IMG/VR virus record: IMGVR_UViG_3300004369_000009
Location: 1-64,000 of that record
Strand: one strand, 5' to 3'
Source: a virus
Length of the DNA stretch: 64,000 nt
Shown piece after piece: positions 54,600-64,000 of this stretch (the stretch's first letter is position 1; each line of letters opens with the position of its first letter). The notes below the pieces were generated by a model. The model was given only the letters and a program-made list of their open reading frames with translations, made no database searches and had not been told where the DNA came from. The position numbers were made by a program, and so were the translations under genes.

Positions 54600-57500
54600 T
54601 TATGCGTAGAGTCTAACAATTGGACGGATCTGTAGTGTAGCGCTGGTTTCCTGAAGAGCTACAGTAGAGGTAATTGTAAAGGTTGCGTCACCAGTCTTGG
54701 TAACTTTATATACCCCATTCAAAGAACTATATGACAAAGTACCACCAGAACCAGGAACTGTTCCGCCAGAAGTGAAGAAGATATATCTCTCCATTCCAGT
54801 TTCAAGGTTATGATCACTAGACATAGTTACAGAAATGGTGGTGCCGTTGGCGGTCCAAGTTCCATTTTCAATGTTAATATTGTGTCCAACACCTAGGCTT
54901 GGACCTGTACGCTTGTAACCTCTACCATTAGTTGTAACAACAAAAGTATTAGCGTTATAATCAACTGTTCCGTAAAGAACTCTTTCTACACTCCAATTAG
55001 TACCATTCCAATAAGGAATCATTATTTCACCGTCACTTGGGAAACCTTCACCAGCATCATATCCAAAGTCTTGGCAAGGAATAGTTTGTGCTGTATCTGT
55101 AATAGAAGAAGAAAGAATCGCGGTGTAAAGGAATCTACTATTACTAATGGTCCTATCTCTTTGAGTTCTTTCAACAGCAACTGGGTGGAAAGTTTGTACA
55201 GTTGGAGCATTGACGTAATTAGATCCACCTTGAAGATCAATAACCTCAATGACTTTACCACTACCTTGCTCAATGATAGTTCTAGCGCTAGCGCCAGTAC
55301 CACCACCACCATTAAAGGAGAGGAATGGTGGATATTCATAATTGCCACCAGCATCAATAATATTGACCTTAACTACTTTTCCACCAACAACAACGGCTTC
55401 AAAAGAAGCAACAGATGGTTGGAGACCAGTATATTCATAAGTTTCAATAGAACTTGAAGAAGCAATCTGAGCAAGAATACGATTTTCACCTTCGGAGTCA
55501 ATTCTGAGAAGATCGCCAGGGTCAATACTGTTGTAAGTATCTTCAACTGTGATGTCTAGGTCAGAACCAGTGTAGATGAAGGTCAGACACTCGGCACCTG
55601 CTCGTGGTGCTTCAGTGAATTCAAGAATTGAACCATTCAGAACAAATGATACTTCTGGTTCCTGATAGACACCATTCATGAACATGATAATATTGTTCGC
55701 TGGGATAACGGCAGGAGAATCAGATTCCAGGGAGAATGGCTGATCATTCTTCTTAAGAATGAATGTTTTTCTCTCATTATCAAAGAATGGAGCAATAGGA
55801 TCTAGATCTTTCAACTGACCAACATAGAAGCAGTAGAAATCCATGTTGCCCAGCGGGGCTTCAGTGAAATTGATGGTAGATGGAGTTCCTGTGTAACTGT
55901 AAGAAACACCAAGTTCCTGAATGTGGGAATTAAGAAATAGCAGGAATCTGTCGTTACCTGGCAGAGTATATCCAGTACCACCAACTTTAGCGGGGTACGA
56001 AGTTGTAGTTCCGTCAAAGGTAACGGTCTCAACTTCAATTTGGAAACTGTTGATTACAGTACCGCCAACATCAGCAGCATCAACACCAAGCATATCAGTG
56101 TTAAGGTAATTGCTACCTCCATTTACCAAAGCTACGTCGGTAACCGCACCTGTAACTCTAGCAATTGGATTGGTAGCAGCAGTTGTTGGATTGCCACCAG
56201 TAAATGCCAGAGTAGGTGCTTGATTGTAATCCTTACCTGTTTGTTGAACTTCAAGACGCTCGATAAATCTACCAACAGTGGCAGAAGCCAAAGCAGTTGT
56301 GGTAATAGTATCAGCAGGGTCGTTGATAATTTCAACAACAACATCATCGTAACCATAACCACCGTAAGTAACATTGATTCCAGTAACTGCTCCACCAGAG
56401 ATGGTAGCAGTAGCAGTAGCGTTAAAACCACTATTGGATTTGATCACTACAGTTGGAACATTGTTATAGCCAACGCCAGGTTGGGTTACTGCGATACTCT
56501 TGATGAAACCTTCAGAGGAAAGAACAGCAGAGATTGCGCCATCTGTAACAGCAGTATATCCAGACTGAACAATAGTAGGAGCACCTTCATACCCATCACC
56601 ACACTGACCAACAGTTCTAGTGAAGGTATTGAAGTTGCCCTGACCGATAACGGTGTAGGCAAAATCCATCAAAGTTTCAATCGTAGAGATTACATTTGTA
56701 CAACCTCCAGAAACCGAAGTGATGCTAGGATCCTTGTACTGGCTTCTAGTGCTGAAGTTATACTGCGAATAGGTCTCATAAGTTTCATTGTTAATTGCCT
56801 TCTTGACCATCTGACGTGCTTCTTCAAACACGTATTGGGTCTCGGCTTCTTCACCCTGTACGTGACCACCATTGAAGTACATATCGAGGTTGTCCCACAG
56901 AACGTGGTTACCACCGAATGCTACGTTAACGCCAACGGCACGCAAGATGTCAACAGTGTCAGATTTACACTGTTCATCACCAATACCAGGAGAGTTGAAT
57001 CCAGTAGGAGCAGTTCTAGTAAACGTAGAGAGAGAATCAGTGTCGATCGCAACTTCGATGATATTCATCAGAGTATCAATCGCAGCGGTTACGTTTGTAC
57101 AACCACCAACGACATTAGTAATACTAGAGTCCGTAACCTGAGAAATGCCGTGGGAACCGCGAACGGTAACTGCGGTATTATCAATTACTTCCTTAGCAAT
57201 CTTAGTGGCTTCTCTATAAACGTACTTAGAGTGAATCTCTTCGCCATCCAGATGTGAGGTGCCTACGTAGTAAGCAGCGGCATCATAGATTTCGCTGTTG
57301 GAACCATACTTGACGTTGATAGAAAGCGCTTCCATAACATCAACAACGTCATCGATACAGTTGACATTGCCGTTTGGAACGGTAAAGGCAGCAGGTTCAG
57401 TTCTGGTGGCATGAGTCATCAGATCTGTTTGGATTGCCAATTCGATGATGTCGATCAAAGTGTTGACACCAGAGATGACGTTTGTACAACCACCAGATAC

Positions 57501-60500
57501 GTTGGTGATTCCACTGTCGATCGTCTGGGTGTATCCATGAGAACCAGTGATACTAATTGTCTGGTTATCGATAGCCAGTTCCATCAGTTCTTCAAGTCTG
57601 CCGATAGCAGCAAGAGTTTGTTGCTCTTCGCCATCAATATGGGTTGTGCCAACGTAATAATTGGCGGCATCCCAGACTTGGTTGTTGGCACCATGGAGAA
57701 CGTTAAATGCTACAGCATCTACGATATCCAGGAGGTCATCAATACAATCCTGAGAGTTGCCTGTTGGAGTTACGAATCCAGGGAAATCTACGGTGCTCAT
57801 CAGGTGATAAGCTTCGTATGCTAGCAGGTTTTTGTTAGCGAGGATTGTGTTATATGCGTCAAAGTGTCTGTTGCTTTGAACCTCAAAAGGAATGTCGAGC
57901 AGCATACGCTCAACGGCTTCGTTAGCAATGAAGTTCTTATTGGTTGTAATCAAAGTAGAAGCATCGGCAAAACGATTTGCCTGAGGTGTGCCAAAACGAT
58001 TCATCAAACCAACAGCAACATCAGCAATAAGTCTGGCGTTATTGTTAATCAATACACGAGCATCGCCAAATCTGTCAGCGGTTACATTAGTAGCCGTATC
58101 GAGAACATTGGTAATTGTGATGTTACCAGTAGCTCCAGTGCCATTTCCAATTTTATTTGTAAATGCTACATTATTGTATACGCCAGGAGTGTATCCACTA
58201 CCCTGGTAGATACCATCTGTGGTATTCAGGGAAGTAATAACGTCTCCAAAGATATCCAGCTGGAAGTTGCCGCTGATATCTTGGCGTTGATAATACATGA
58301 TAATACAGACCGAATCCTTAATCGGTGGCTCGGAGAAGGTGAGGGTGCTTCCACTTAGACTATACGAAACTGGGTTCTGTACAATACCGTTGATGGTTAC
58401 CATCAACTGATTTTTGTTTAGAGGTGTTATCTCAGTATCTCTGAATCTCAACTGATAATCAACAGTTTCATCATCAAAGGCAACGGTCAATTTGTGCTTA
58501 ATGCCTGTGGAAACTCCCGTCAGTGGAACTGCGGTACCAGCAGTAGCATTGGCTTTGGTTGTTGCCAATTTGAGATTATCATCATCAACTCTGATGATGT
58601 AGTAATCAGTATTAGCATCCAAACCACCAATGGGAACAGAGTTGGCAATTTCAGGATAATATCCTGGGTTGCGCTCTGGAACGCTGGATGGATTGTCAAT
58701 ACCACCCCATACAATCTCAGCAAGAGTGTCAATAGTATTCTTGACATCTGTACAACCGTTAGTATCCAGAGTGATAGTAATATCAGTTACTGGGAGTTGG
58801 TTTACAATCGCCTGCTTAGCCAGATCTCTGGCATATTGAATAGCACCGATTGTTTCCTCTTCTTCGCCACCAATATAATATACACTATTGTTAGGTACAG
58901 TTCTGGTAAGACTACCAAATGGACCATTAGCACCAGAATCAACAGCATCCGTAAGGATTGTCATGAGGCTAGTGATACTACTAGCGACATTCTGACAGGA
59001 AGCTACATAACCACCTGTCTTTTCAGTTCTATTCTCTACAAGGTGCGAAAGTGGTGCGGTGATGGCAGCAGTTACAATGTCCATCAGAGTAGTGATGGCA
59101 GAAACTTGATCCGCACACTTGACGTATGAAGGATCATCAGCGGGGGCAGTGTCATCTGTAATCGTCAGATCAAAGACTTGACCAGACATGTCACCGACTG
59201 GCTTATTCTGAATTACCAGAATCGCAATATCTCTTGCTTGCTCAAAAGCATAGATCGATTCAGTTTCTTCGCCAAGGATGTGAGTTCCAGTTACATAGTA
59301 GTTCGCAGCATCCCAGATTTCGTCGTTTCCACCACGAGACATATTCTCAGCAAGTGCTTCGAGAACATCTACGATGTCATCTTCGCAATTAACTCTACCG
59401 TTTGGTACAGAGAATGTTGGGAAGTTGGACAGCATTCTGTCTACAGCAGTTACCGCAATCTGAGTCTTATTAGAGAGAATGAGATTTCTGGCATCAGCAT
59501 GTCTATCACTAATGTAACCAGCAGGATCTTTAGTGATAGTGTTATCGAATACTTGAGTTTGGCTGGTATACTGTGGATTGATTGGATAATTTTGCATGGC
59601 TTGAATTGCCATGTCTCTAGCGTGGTTGAATACCTCAATAGTTTGGGTTTCTTCCCCAGATACGTGTGCTCCTGTGATATACAGGTTAGCAGCATCATAT
59701 ACTTCGCTGTTTCCGCCGAATGACAGGTTATAAGCCAAAGCCTCAAGGATATCGATAACATCATCGATACAATCTTGATTATTACCAGTAGGAACAGTAA
59801 ATGCGATATTATTTGGATCAGCAAGCATTCTACCGACTGCTTCTTCAGCAATCAGTACCTTGTTATCGAGGATGCTCTGTCTAGCATTGGCATAGCGATT
59901 GCCAATGGTACCAACACCACCAATGTATTCTTGTACAGCATCCCAGGTAAATGCGTTTCCACCATAACGGAGGTCATTAACCCATGCTACGACAACCAAT
60001 CTAAGGTCACGAGCACATATAGTTCTATCGTAATCTGGTTTGGATCCATCGGTTAGAGCTGGATAATTTGCTTCTAGCCATACAATAGACTGATCAATAA
60101 TATAGTCAATGTTCTTAAGAATTAGGTCTCTAGCATCTTGATATCTGTCAGCAGGGGCAGAGTAATTTGCTTTCTGACCAGTAATAAATCCATGGTTAGT
60201 GAGAGCAAGAGTGTCACTAGCATCTAGAACTACAGCTGGATCTGTGCCATCAAATGTGTAAGTTTTAGATTCGATTTTATCTAGTTTGTTTACAATGGCA
60301 CTAAGAATTCTCTGGACGTCCAGAAGTTGCTTACCTTGAACAAGAACATTTGTAGGCACTGAAGACGTGTAGTCTGGCTTGCCCATAAAGTAGTTCTGAA
60401 TCCTAGAAAGCTTACCAGCATTGGAAGCAGAGGGTTTTGGCGTAAAGAATGTAGTTCCATTGAAGGACTGGAATTCATTACCAAACCTTTGAGCATACCA

Positions 60501-63500
60501 GTTGTTTGGATCTGGGTTTGATGGGTTATTAAAGGAAGCAGCATTGTATCTCTTAAATGCGGTTTGAGAGATAACCTGTGTACCAAGAACCTTAAATCCA
60601 GCAGGGTGAGCTGTTGTCTTAAATTGATTCTTCCACTCACGTACGTTGATTGGAGAACTTACAACGTAAGAGAACTCTTGGAATCTATCTGAGTCATATA
60701 GACGCTGTTCATTAAGATCAAGAATACCAGTGGTTCTCTTAAACTGAGCTGTAGCAGTAGCGATTGGAGAAACTTGGAACGTAGCGTCTGCTTTATCAAA
60801 ATCATGAATCTCACCGAATGCTTTAGTCTCAATACCAAAGATTGGTTGATTAAGTTCAAACTCCCCAGACTGAACTTCAACTGACAAAATTCTACCAAAT
60901 GGATCCCATGCTTTAACAATACCGACAGCATTAAACGATGCTGTAGATGTACCCTGATAAACTGTCTCACCAACAGCAAACGATGCAGGAGTCAAAGAAA
61001 CATCAATTGAATCTCCAAGATCTGTAGTTGTGAGTTGGAATGTAGCGGTACCACCGCTACCAACAGTAGCGGGTCCAGTAAGTGTGACAGCAAGTCCACT
61101 AACTGCGTTAGCCAACGTAGTAGCAAGCCACATTTGGTTAGAACCAAGACCATTAGTTAGGCTTGGAGCAATAGCATAGTAAATTCTATTGGTAAGCAAA
61201 GGTGGTGGTAGTCTACCATCAATTTCACGTAGCTCTACTTTAGTCCCAGTTGGGATCTTAGTATTGTATGGGAAGTTGAGAGTATTGTTAGATGTAAGAG
61301 GTACAAATTGGTGAGTAACTCTAGCCAGAACATCAGGTGTAGATGAGAAACCCTTACCTGGATTAATGACATCAATGCTTTGGATAACTTCATTATCTAC
61401 GTTAACTTTCACTTCAAAACCAGATCCACCACCACCAACAAACTCAATAGTTGGTGTGGAGACGAAGGAATATCCACCATTAGTTACAGTGAAGAAATCT
61501 ACAATTTGAGTTCTAACCAACTGGAGGTTATATGTTGTATTGACCTCTGGCTTGAGAGTTCTATCGTGAGAGTAGTTATAGGTAATGTTGTCACCACCAA
61601 GATTGATGATCTTACCAAGGTCACTAGACTTCAGAAGAATAGAAGCACCTCTACCAAGTTTCTGGTTAATAGCAATAATTGGAGCATTCTGGAACTTAGA
61701 TCCAGCATTTTCAATGATAATCCTAGTTACTGATTCATCTACAATTTCTGCTCTCAATACTGCATCAATACCAGTACCACCAGAAATAGCAACTTCTGGA
61801 GCAGACAAATATCCAGAACCAGAACTTGTTAGAATAATCTCGTCAATAGATGCGTTGATTGTAGTAGAAGTTTCTGCTGGTCTTACAAATTCCAGAGAAT
61901 CAACTCTAAGAACAAAATCATCAGTTCCATCTACGCCGCCAGGAATTTGAGCGCCAGAAATCGTAATAAGGTCACCCAATGAATATGTACTGCCAACATT
62001 AGTTACTACAACAGAAATAATGTCCTGGGTAGAAGCATCGATAGTTATAGTAAATTCAACTCCAAAGCCACCAGTAGGAGCAACAGATTTTTGAGTTACG
62101 CCAGTATGAACTCCTGGAGTAAAGTTGGCAGAACTATTTTGGTTTTGAACTTCAGCAGTCTTAACACCACCGTAGTAAGGATTATCAATATAAATTGTTG
62201 GAGCCTTTCTATAATTTGATCCGCCATTGTTAATAGCGATATTCGCAATAGTTCCGAGCTCTGGACCACTAGGGGGTACAACCGCAGCAACTTGTGCGTG
62301 AGTTCCAGATACAGCAATAACTTCTGCTTGGTTAGGACCACTAAAGACTTTATTTCTCTGTGCGTTGCTAGCATTAAACATTAGGAATCCACGATTAGTA
62401 GCCCCTACCAGATTGTTTCTGAGTGGTTGGACTCTAAGAGTGGATGTATTGGGATTCCAGGAAATTACCTTACCACGAGCACTATCTCCAGATAGATCCT
62501 TCTCCGAAGTAATTACATCACCTTGAGAGAATGTGCCAAATACCTTATCTACAGTGAGGTCAACAAAATCTGGAAGACTACAATATACAGAAGGTGGATT
62601 AGATGGTTCATATCCAATTCCATTTTCAAGAATAGCAACGTCCTCCAAGAATCCAGAAATGGTTGCTGTGGCAGCAGCACCATTACCAGACCTTGTTACC
62701 CCAAGGAACTTAGGTAGAGTAGAATAATTTCTACCTTTATCACCAATATTAATAGACGCAATACCGCCGCTAGGATAAATCGACGTTGTGGAGTAAATTA
62801 CACCATTAGATTTCGAGTATCCACTATCTGGCTCATTTGGCAATATAAACGAAACTGTATTTTGAGTAACGGAAGTGACTGTATTGGATCCAATATAAGG
62901 ATCTTGGATTACACTAAAATAACTACCACTTAGATTACCGTTGATATCAAAATAGAACAACGTTCCAGGAATATCTTTAATGAGAACTTGAATGCCTAAT
63001 TGTTGACCTGTTACTGGATCATTTTCTACATCTGTGATATTTTTGTAAGTAAAGACATTAGTGTTTTCCTTATCAAAGGTAAACTCTAGTCTTCTATTTT
63101 GATTGGAAACATCAGAAGTATTAAATGTATAAGCATGACCATTAATTAGATTCAAGTTTGGCTCTTGGCAGTAAATAACCGCCTGAGTTACGATTGCTTC
63201 ATTTGGAATCGAAGATCCTGTTGGGATATTAAACTGGAATCTTCTCTGAGTTGTAGCACCAGTTACTACAAAGGTTCCATCATATTCAGATGGTTGACAA
63301 CCAGTAACAACAACTTGATCTCCAGCTTTGAGGTTGTGGGAAGCACTAGATCTTAAAGTATATTCAATCAGTACATTATTTGGAGTAAGGGTAAATCCAT
63401 TACCATTACCAATGTTTAGATTGTTGGCTGTCAGTTGCTCCCCAGCTCTATATCCAGAACCAGCTTTGGTTAGAACAACTGAACTGACTTCTTGATTGCT

Positions 63501-64000
63501 GTTGACAGTAATCGTAAATTCGGCACCCTCTCCAGAATCTTGACCATTGAACAGTGGGACATTAAAGTAAACGCCTTCAGTGTATCCACTGCCAGCAAAA
63601 ATAACCCAATCCTGATCGATCAGGGAGCCAGTCTTAAGAACGGTACCAATATCAACACTAAATCCATTTCCACCGCCACCACCAATCTGTGCGTCATTTA
63701 TCGTAAGAACATCTCCATCAAGATATCCTTTTCCTTGATTGGTAATAGTAATCGCAGTAACAGCACCACCAGTAACGGTGATATTAGCAATGGCACCAGA
63801 ACCAGAACCACCACTAAGGCGTCTGCCATTATAAGTGCCGTTTAGATAATTTTCACCACCAGTAATTACCAGTTCACCTTGCTGGATTCTACCAGGACTA
63901 CTTTGGTAATAATCAGTAGCATCAAAGTAACTGAAGTTATATTTGTTATTAATGATTTTGACATCAATATCCTTATTGATGTAATTGTCAGCAATACTTA
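54600..64000 (-). CDS. Giant fibre/baseplate-type protein, 5' end beyond window (over 3100 aa)
   Basis: The frame stays open from the window's right edge to the stop at 54600, giving about 3132 in-window residues. The sequence upstream of a TTG at 63,155 was read codon by codon and has no stop, so the true start lies beyond 64,000. It contains many GxGY beta units, a cupredoxin-like region without copper ligands (about nt 62,895-63,155) and about six Cys helical modules (nt 56,595-60,150). It lies just upstream of gp8, the place of T4 gene 7, but no gp7 homology was recognised. It may be a gp7 replacement, or a fibre anchored to the baseplate. It ends LQIRPIVRLYA. Confidence 0.85.
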   Translation of the reverse strand, partial: SIADNYINKDIDVKIINNKYNFSYFDATDYYQSSPGRIQQGELVITGGENYLNGTYNGRRLSGGSGSGAIANITVTGGAVTAITITNQGKGYLDGDVLTINDAQIGGGGGNGFSVDIGTVLKTGSLIDQDWVIFAGSGYTEGVYFNVPLFNGQDSGEGAEFTITVNSNQEVSSVVLTKAGSGYRAGEQLTANNLNIGNGNGFTLTPNNVLIEYTLRSSASHNLKAGDQVVVTGCQPSEYDGTFVVTGATTQRRFQFNIPTGSSIPNEAIVTQAVIYCQEPNLNLINGHAYTFNTSDVSNQNRRLEFTFDKENTNVFTYKNITDVENDPVTGQQLGIQVLIKDIPGTLFYFDINGNLSGSYFSVIQDPYIGSNTVTSVTQNTVSFILPNEPDSGYSKSNGVIYSTTSIYPSGGIASINIGDKGRNYSTLPKFLGVTRSGNGAAATATISGFLEDVAILENGIGYEPSNPPSVYCSLPDFVDLTVDKVFGTFSQGDVITSEKDLSGDSARGKVISWNPNTSTLRVQPLRNNLVGATNRGFLMFNASNAQRNKVFSGPNQAEVIAVSGTHAQVAAVVPPSGPELGTIANIAINNGGSNYRKAPTIYIDNPYYGGVKTAEVQNQNSSANFTPGVHTGVTQKSVAPTGGFGVEFTITIDASTQDIISVVVTNVGSTYSLGDLITISGAQIPGGVDGTDDFVLRVDSLEFVRPAETSTTINASIDEIILTSSGSGYLSAPEVAISGGTGIDAVLRAEIVDESVTRIIIENAGSKFQNAPIIAINQKLGRGASILLKSSDLGKIINLGGDNITYNYSHDRTLKPEVNTTYNLQLVRTQIVDFFTVTNGGYSFVSTPTIEFVGGGGSGFEVKVNVDNEVIQSIDVINPGKGFSSTPDVLARVTHQFVPLTSNNTLNFPYNTKIPTGTKVELREIDGRLPPPLLTNRIYYAIAPSLTNGLGSNQMWLATTLANAVSGLAVTLTGPATVGSGGTATFQLTTTDLGDSIDVSLTPASFAVGETVYQGTSTASFNAVGIVKAWDPFGRILSVEVQSGEFELNQPIFGIETKAFGEIHDFDKADATFQVSPIATATAQFKRTTGILDLNEQRLYDSDRFQEFSYVVSSPINVREWKNQFKTTAHPAGFKVLGTQVISQTAFKRYNAASFNNPSNPDPNNWYAQRFGNEFQSFNGTTFFTPKPSASNAGKLSRIQNYFMGKPDYTSSVPTNVLVQGKQLLDVQRILSAIVNKLDKIESKTYTFDGTDPAVVLDASDTLALTNHGFITGQKANYSAPADRYQDARDLILKNIDYIIDQSIVWLEANYPALTDGSKPDYDRTICARDLRLVVVAWVNDLRYGGNAFTWDAVQEYIGGVGTIGNRYANARQSILDNKVLIAEEAVGRMLADPNNIAFTVPTGNNQDCIDDVIDILEALAYNLSFGGNSEVYDAANLYITGAHVSGEETQTIEVFNHARDMAIQAMQNYPINPQYTSQTQVFDNTITKDPAGYISDRHADARNLILSNKTQIAVTAVDRMLSNFPTFSVPNGRVNCEDDIVDVLEALAENMSRGGNDEIWDAANYYVTGTHILGEETESIYAFEQARDIAILVIQNKPVGDMSGQVFDLTITDDTAPADDPSYVKCADQVSAITTLMDIVTAAITAPLSHLVENRTEKTGGYVASCQNVASSITSLMTILTDAVDSGANGPFGSLTRTVPNNSVYYIGGEEEETIGAIQYARDLAKQAIVNQLPVTDITITLDTNGCTDVKNTIDTLAEIVWGGIDNPSSVPERNPGYYPEIANSVPIGGLDANTDYYIIRVDDDNLKLATTKANATAGTAVPLTGVSTGIKHKLTVAFDDETVDYQLRFRDTEITPLNKNQLMVTINGIVQNPVSYSLSGSTLTFSEPPIKDSVCIIMYYQRQDISGNFQLDIFGDVITSLNTTDGIYQGSGYTPGVYNNVAFTNKIGNGTGATGNITITNVLDTATNVTADRFGDARVLINNNARLIADVAVGLMNRFGTPQANRFADASTLITTNKNFIANEAVERMLLDIPFEVQSNRHFDAYNTILANKNLLAYEAYHLMSTVDFPGFVTPTGNSQDCIDDLLDIVDAVAFNVLHGANNQVWDAANYYVGTTHIDGEEQQTLAAIGRLEELMELAIDNQTISITGSHGYTQTIDSGITNVSGGCTNVISGVNTLIDIIELAIQTDLMTHATRTEPAAFTVPNGNVNCIDDVVDVMEALSINVKYGSNSEIYDAAAYYVGTSHLDGEEIHSKYVYREATKIAKEVIDNTAVTVRGSHGISQVTDSSITNVVGGCTNVTAAIDTLMNIIEVAIDTDSLSTFTRTAPTGFNSPGIGDEQCKSDTVDILRAVGVNVAFGGNHVLWDNLDMYFNGGHVQGEEAETQYVFEEARQMVKKAINNETYETYSQYNFSTRSQYKDPSITSVSGGCTNVISTIETLMDFAYTVIGQGNFNTFTRTVGQCGDGYEGAPTIVQSGYTAVTDGAISAVLSSEGFIKSIAVTQPGVGYNNVPTVVIKSNSGFNATATATISGGAVTGINVTYGGYGYDDVVVEIINDPADTITTTALASATVGRFIERLEVQQTGKDYNQAPTLAFTGGNPTTAATNPIARVTGAVTDVALVNGGSNYLNTDMLGVDAADVGGTVINSFQIEVETVTFDGTTTSYPAKVGGTGYTLPGNDRFLLFLNSHIQELGVSYSYTGTPSTINFTEAPLGNMDFYCFYVGQLKDLDPIAPFFDNERKTFILKKNDQPFSLESDSPAVIPANNIIMFMNGVYQEPEVSFVLNGSILEFTEAPRAGAECLTFIYTGSDLDITVEDTYNSIDPGDLLRIDSEGENRILAQIASSSSIETYEYTGLQPSVASFEAVVVGGKVVKVNIIDAGGNYEYPPFLSFNGGGGTGASARTIIEQGSGKVIEVIDLQGGSNYVNAPTVQTFHPVAVERTQRDRTISNSRFLYTAILSSSITDTAQTIPCQDFGYDAGEGFPSDGEIMIPYWNGTNWSVERVLYGTVDYNANTFVVTTNGRGYKRTGPSLGVGHNINIENGTWTANGTTISVTMSSDHNLETGMERYIFFTSGGTVPGSGGTLSYSSLNGVYKVTKTGDATFTITSTVALQETSATLQIRPIVRLYA
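56595..60150 (-). repeat. About six Cys-containing helical modules in the giant protein
   Basis: The cores read CARDLRLVV, CIDDVIDIL, CEDDIVDVL, CIDDLLDIV, CIDDVVDVM and CKSDTVDIL. Each is followed by a YGGN or similar turn and a WDAANYYV.G.H..GEE segment. A beta region (about nt 58,100-58,700) separates the first three from the last three. Shorter Cys helices (CTNVISGVNTLIDII) sit between some modules. The same unit occurs four times in the 3633-residue fibre. Confidence 0.8.
62895..63155 (-). other. Cupredoxin-like domain lacking copper ligands (giant protein)
   Basis: INGHAYTFNTSDVSNQNRRL aligns with VEGNTYRFDVSDASNSGHPL of the 2394-residue fibre, but RR replaces the His-Pro that would give a copper ligand. 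The C-terminal loop reads FYFDINGNLSGSYF where the other copy has YICTNHANMGSG. It is recognisable by motif only and presumably a structural unit. Confidence 0.4.

Noticed and set aside
54541-54600. Palindromes near the end of the giant gene (GTAGACTCTAC, CTACAGTGTAG, AGCTTTAGCT) as a terminator
   Set aside because: Loops of one to four bases and short stems without a U-run do not support a hairpin terminator.
1-64000. CRISPR arrays, tRNA genes, IS elements, photosynthesis auxiliary genes
   Set aside because: No direct-repeat array with regular spacers, clover-leaf genes, transposase or psbA/psbD-like proteins were recognised anywhere in the window.

Overview
The window looks like part of the late virion-gene region of a T4-like marine cyanophage, a myovirus of Synechococcus or Prochlorococcus. 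Homologues of T4 structural proteins occur in T4 order on the minus strand: gp8 (baseplate wedge), gp13, gp14, gp15, gp16 and the N-terminus of gp17 (large terminase). Very large fibre-like proteins typical of cyanophages lie between them. T4-type late promoter cores (TATAAATA) precede several transcription units. No photosynthesis genes, tRNAs, integrase or CRISPR arrays were seen. All genes but one are read on the minus strand, so transcription runs from high to low coordinates.

Layout in transcription order. (1) 64,000-54,600: a giant fibre or baseplate protein, open at the window edge, at the position of T4 gene 7. (2) 54,504-45,390: gp8, a 2226-residue DUF4815-type protein and three small proteins. 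(3) 45,390-24,874: fibre-like proteins of 562, 2394, 179 and 3633 residues and a small coiled-coil protein. (4) 24,865-22,589: three tandem paralogous glycine-rich proteins that look like fibre-tip adhesins. (5) 22,556-13,878: a tight block of overlapping genes. It holds a small tail-type protein, two flavin-dependent halogenases, a DUF6065-like protein, six proteins with the iron-ligand pattern of 2-oxoglutarate/Fe(II) oxygenases, and two small coiled-coil proteins. (6) 13,607-13,885: the only plus-strand gene. (7) 13,559-8,415: a 1714-residue protein with a subtilisin-like protease domain and six Ig-like repeats. (8) 8,413-4,864: gp13, gp14, gp15 and gp16. (9) 4,842-471: five small genes and a 1050-residue fibre. 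(10) 471-1: gp17 N-terminus.

Most genes build the baseplate, neck, packaging motor and host-recognition fibres. The unusual part is the halogenase/oxygenase block, placed directly between candidate adhesins and a protease/Ig fibre gene. The inference offered here is that these enzymes modify a protein or small molecule during the late stage, possibly the virion's own fibres; no substrate can be read from the sequence.

A second theme is module sharing. A GxGY beta module recurs in gp8, gp14 and the fibres. A Cys-containing helical module recurs in two giant proteins. A cupredoxin-like domain appears in three proteins, and only one copy keeps a full set of candidate copper ligands.
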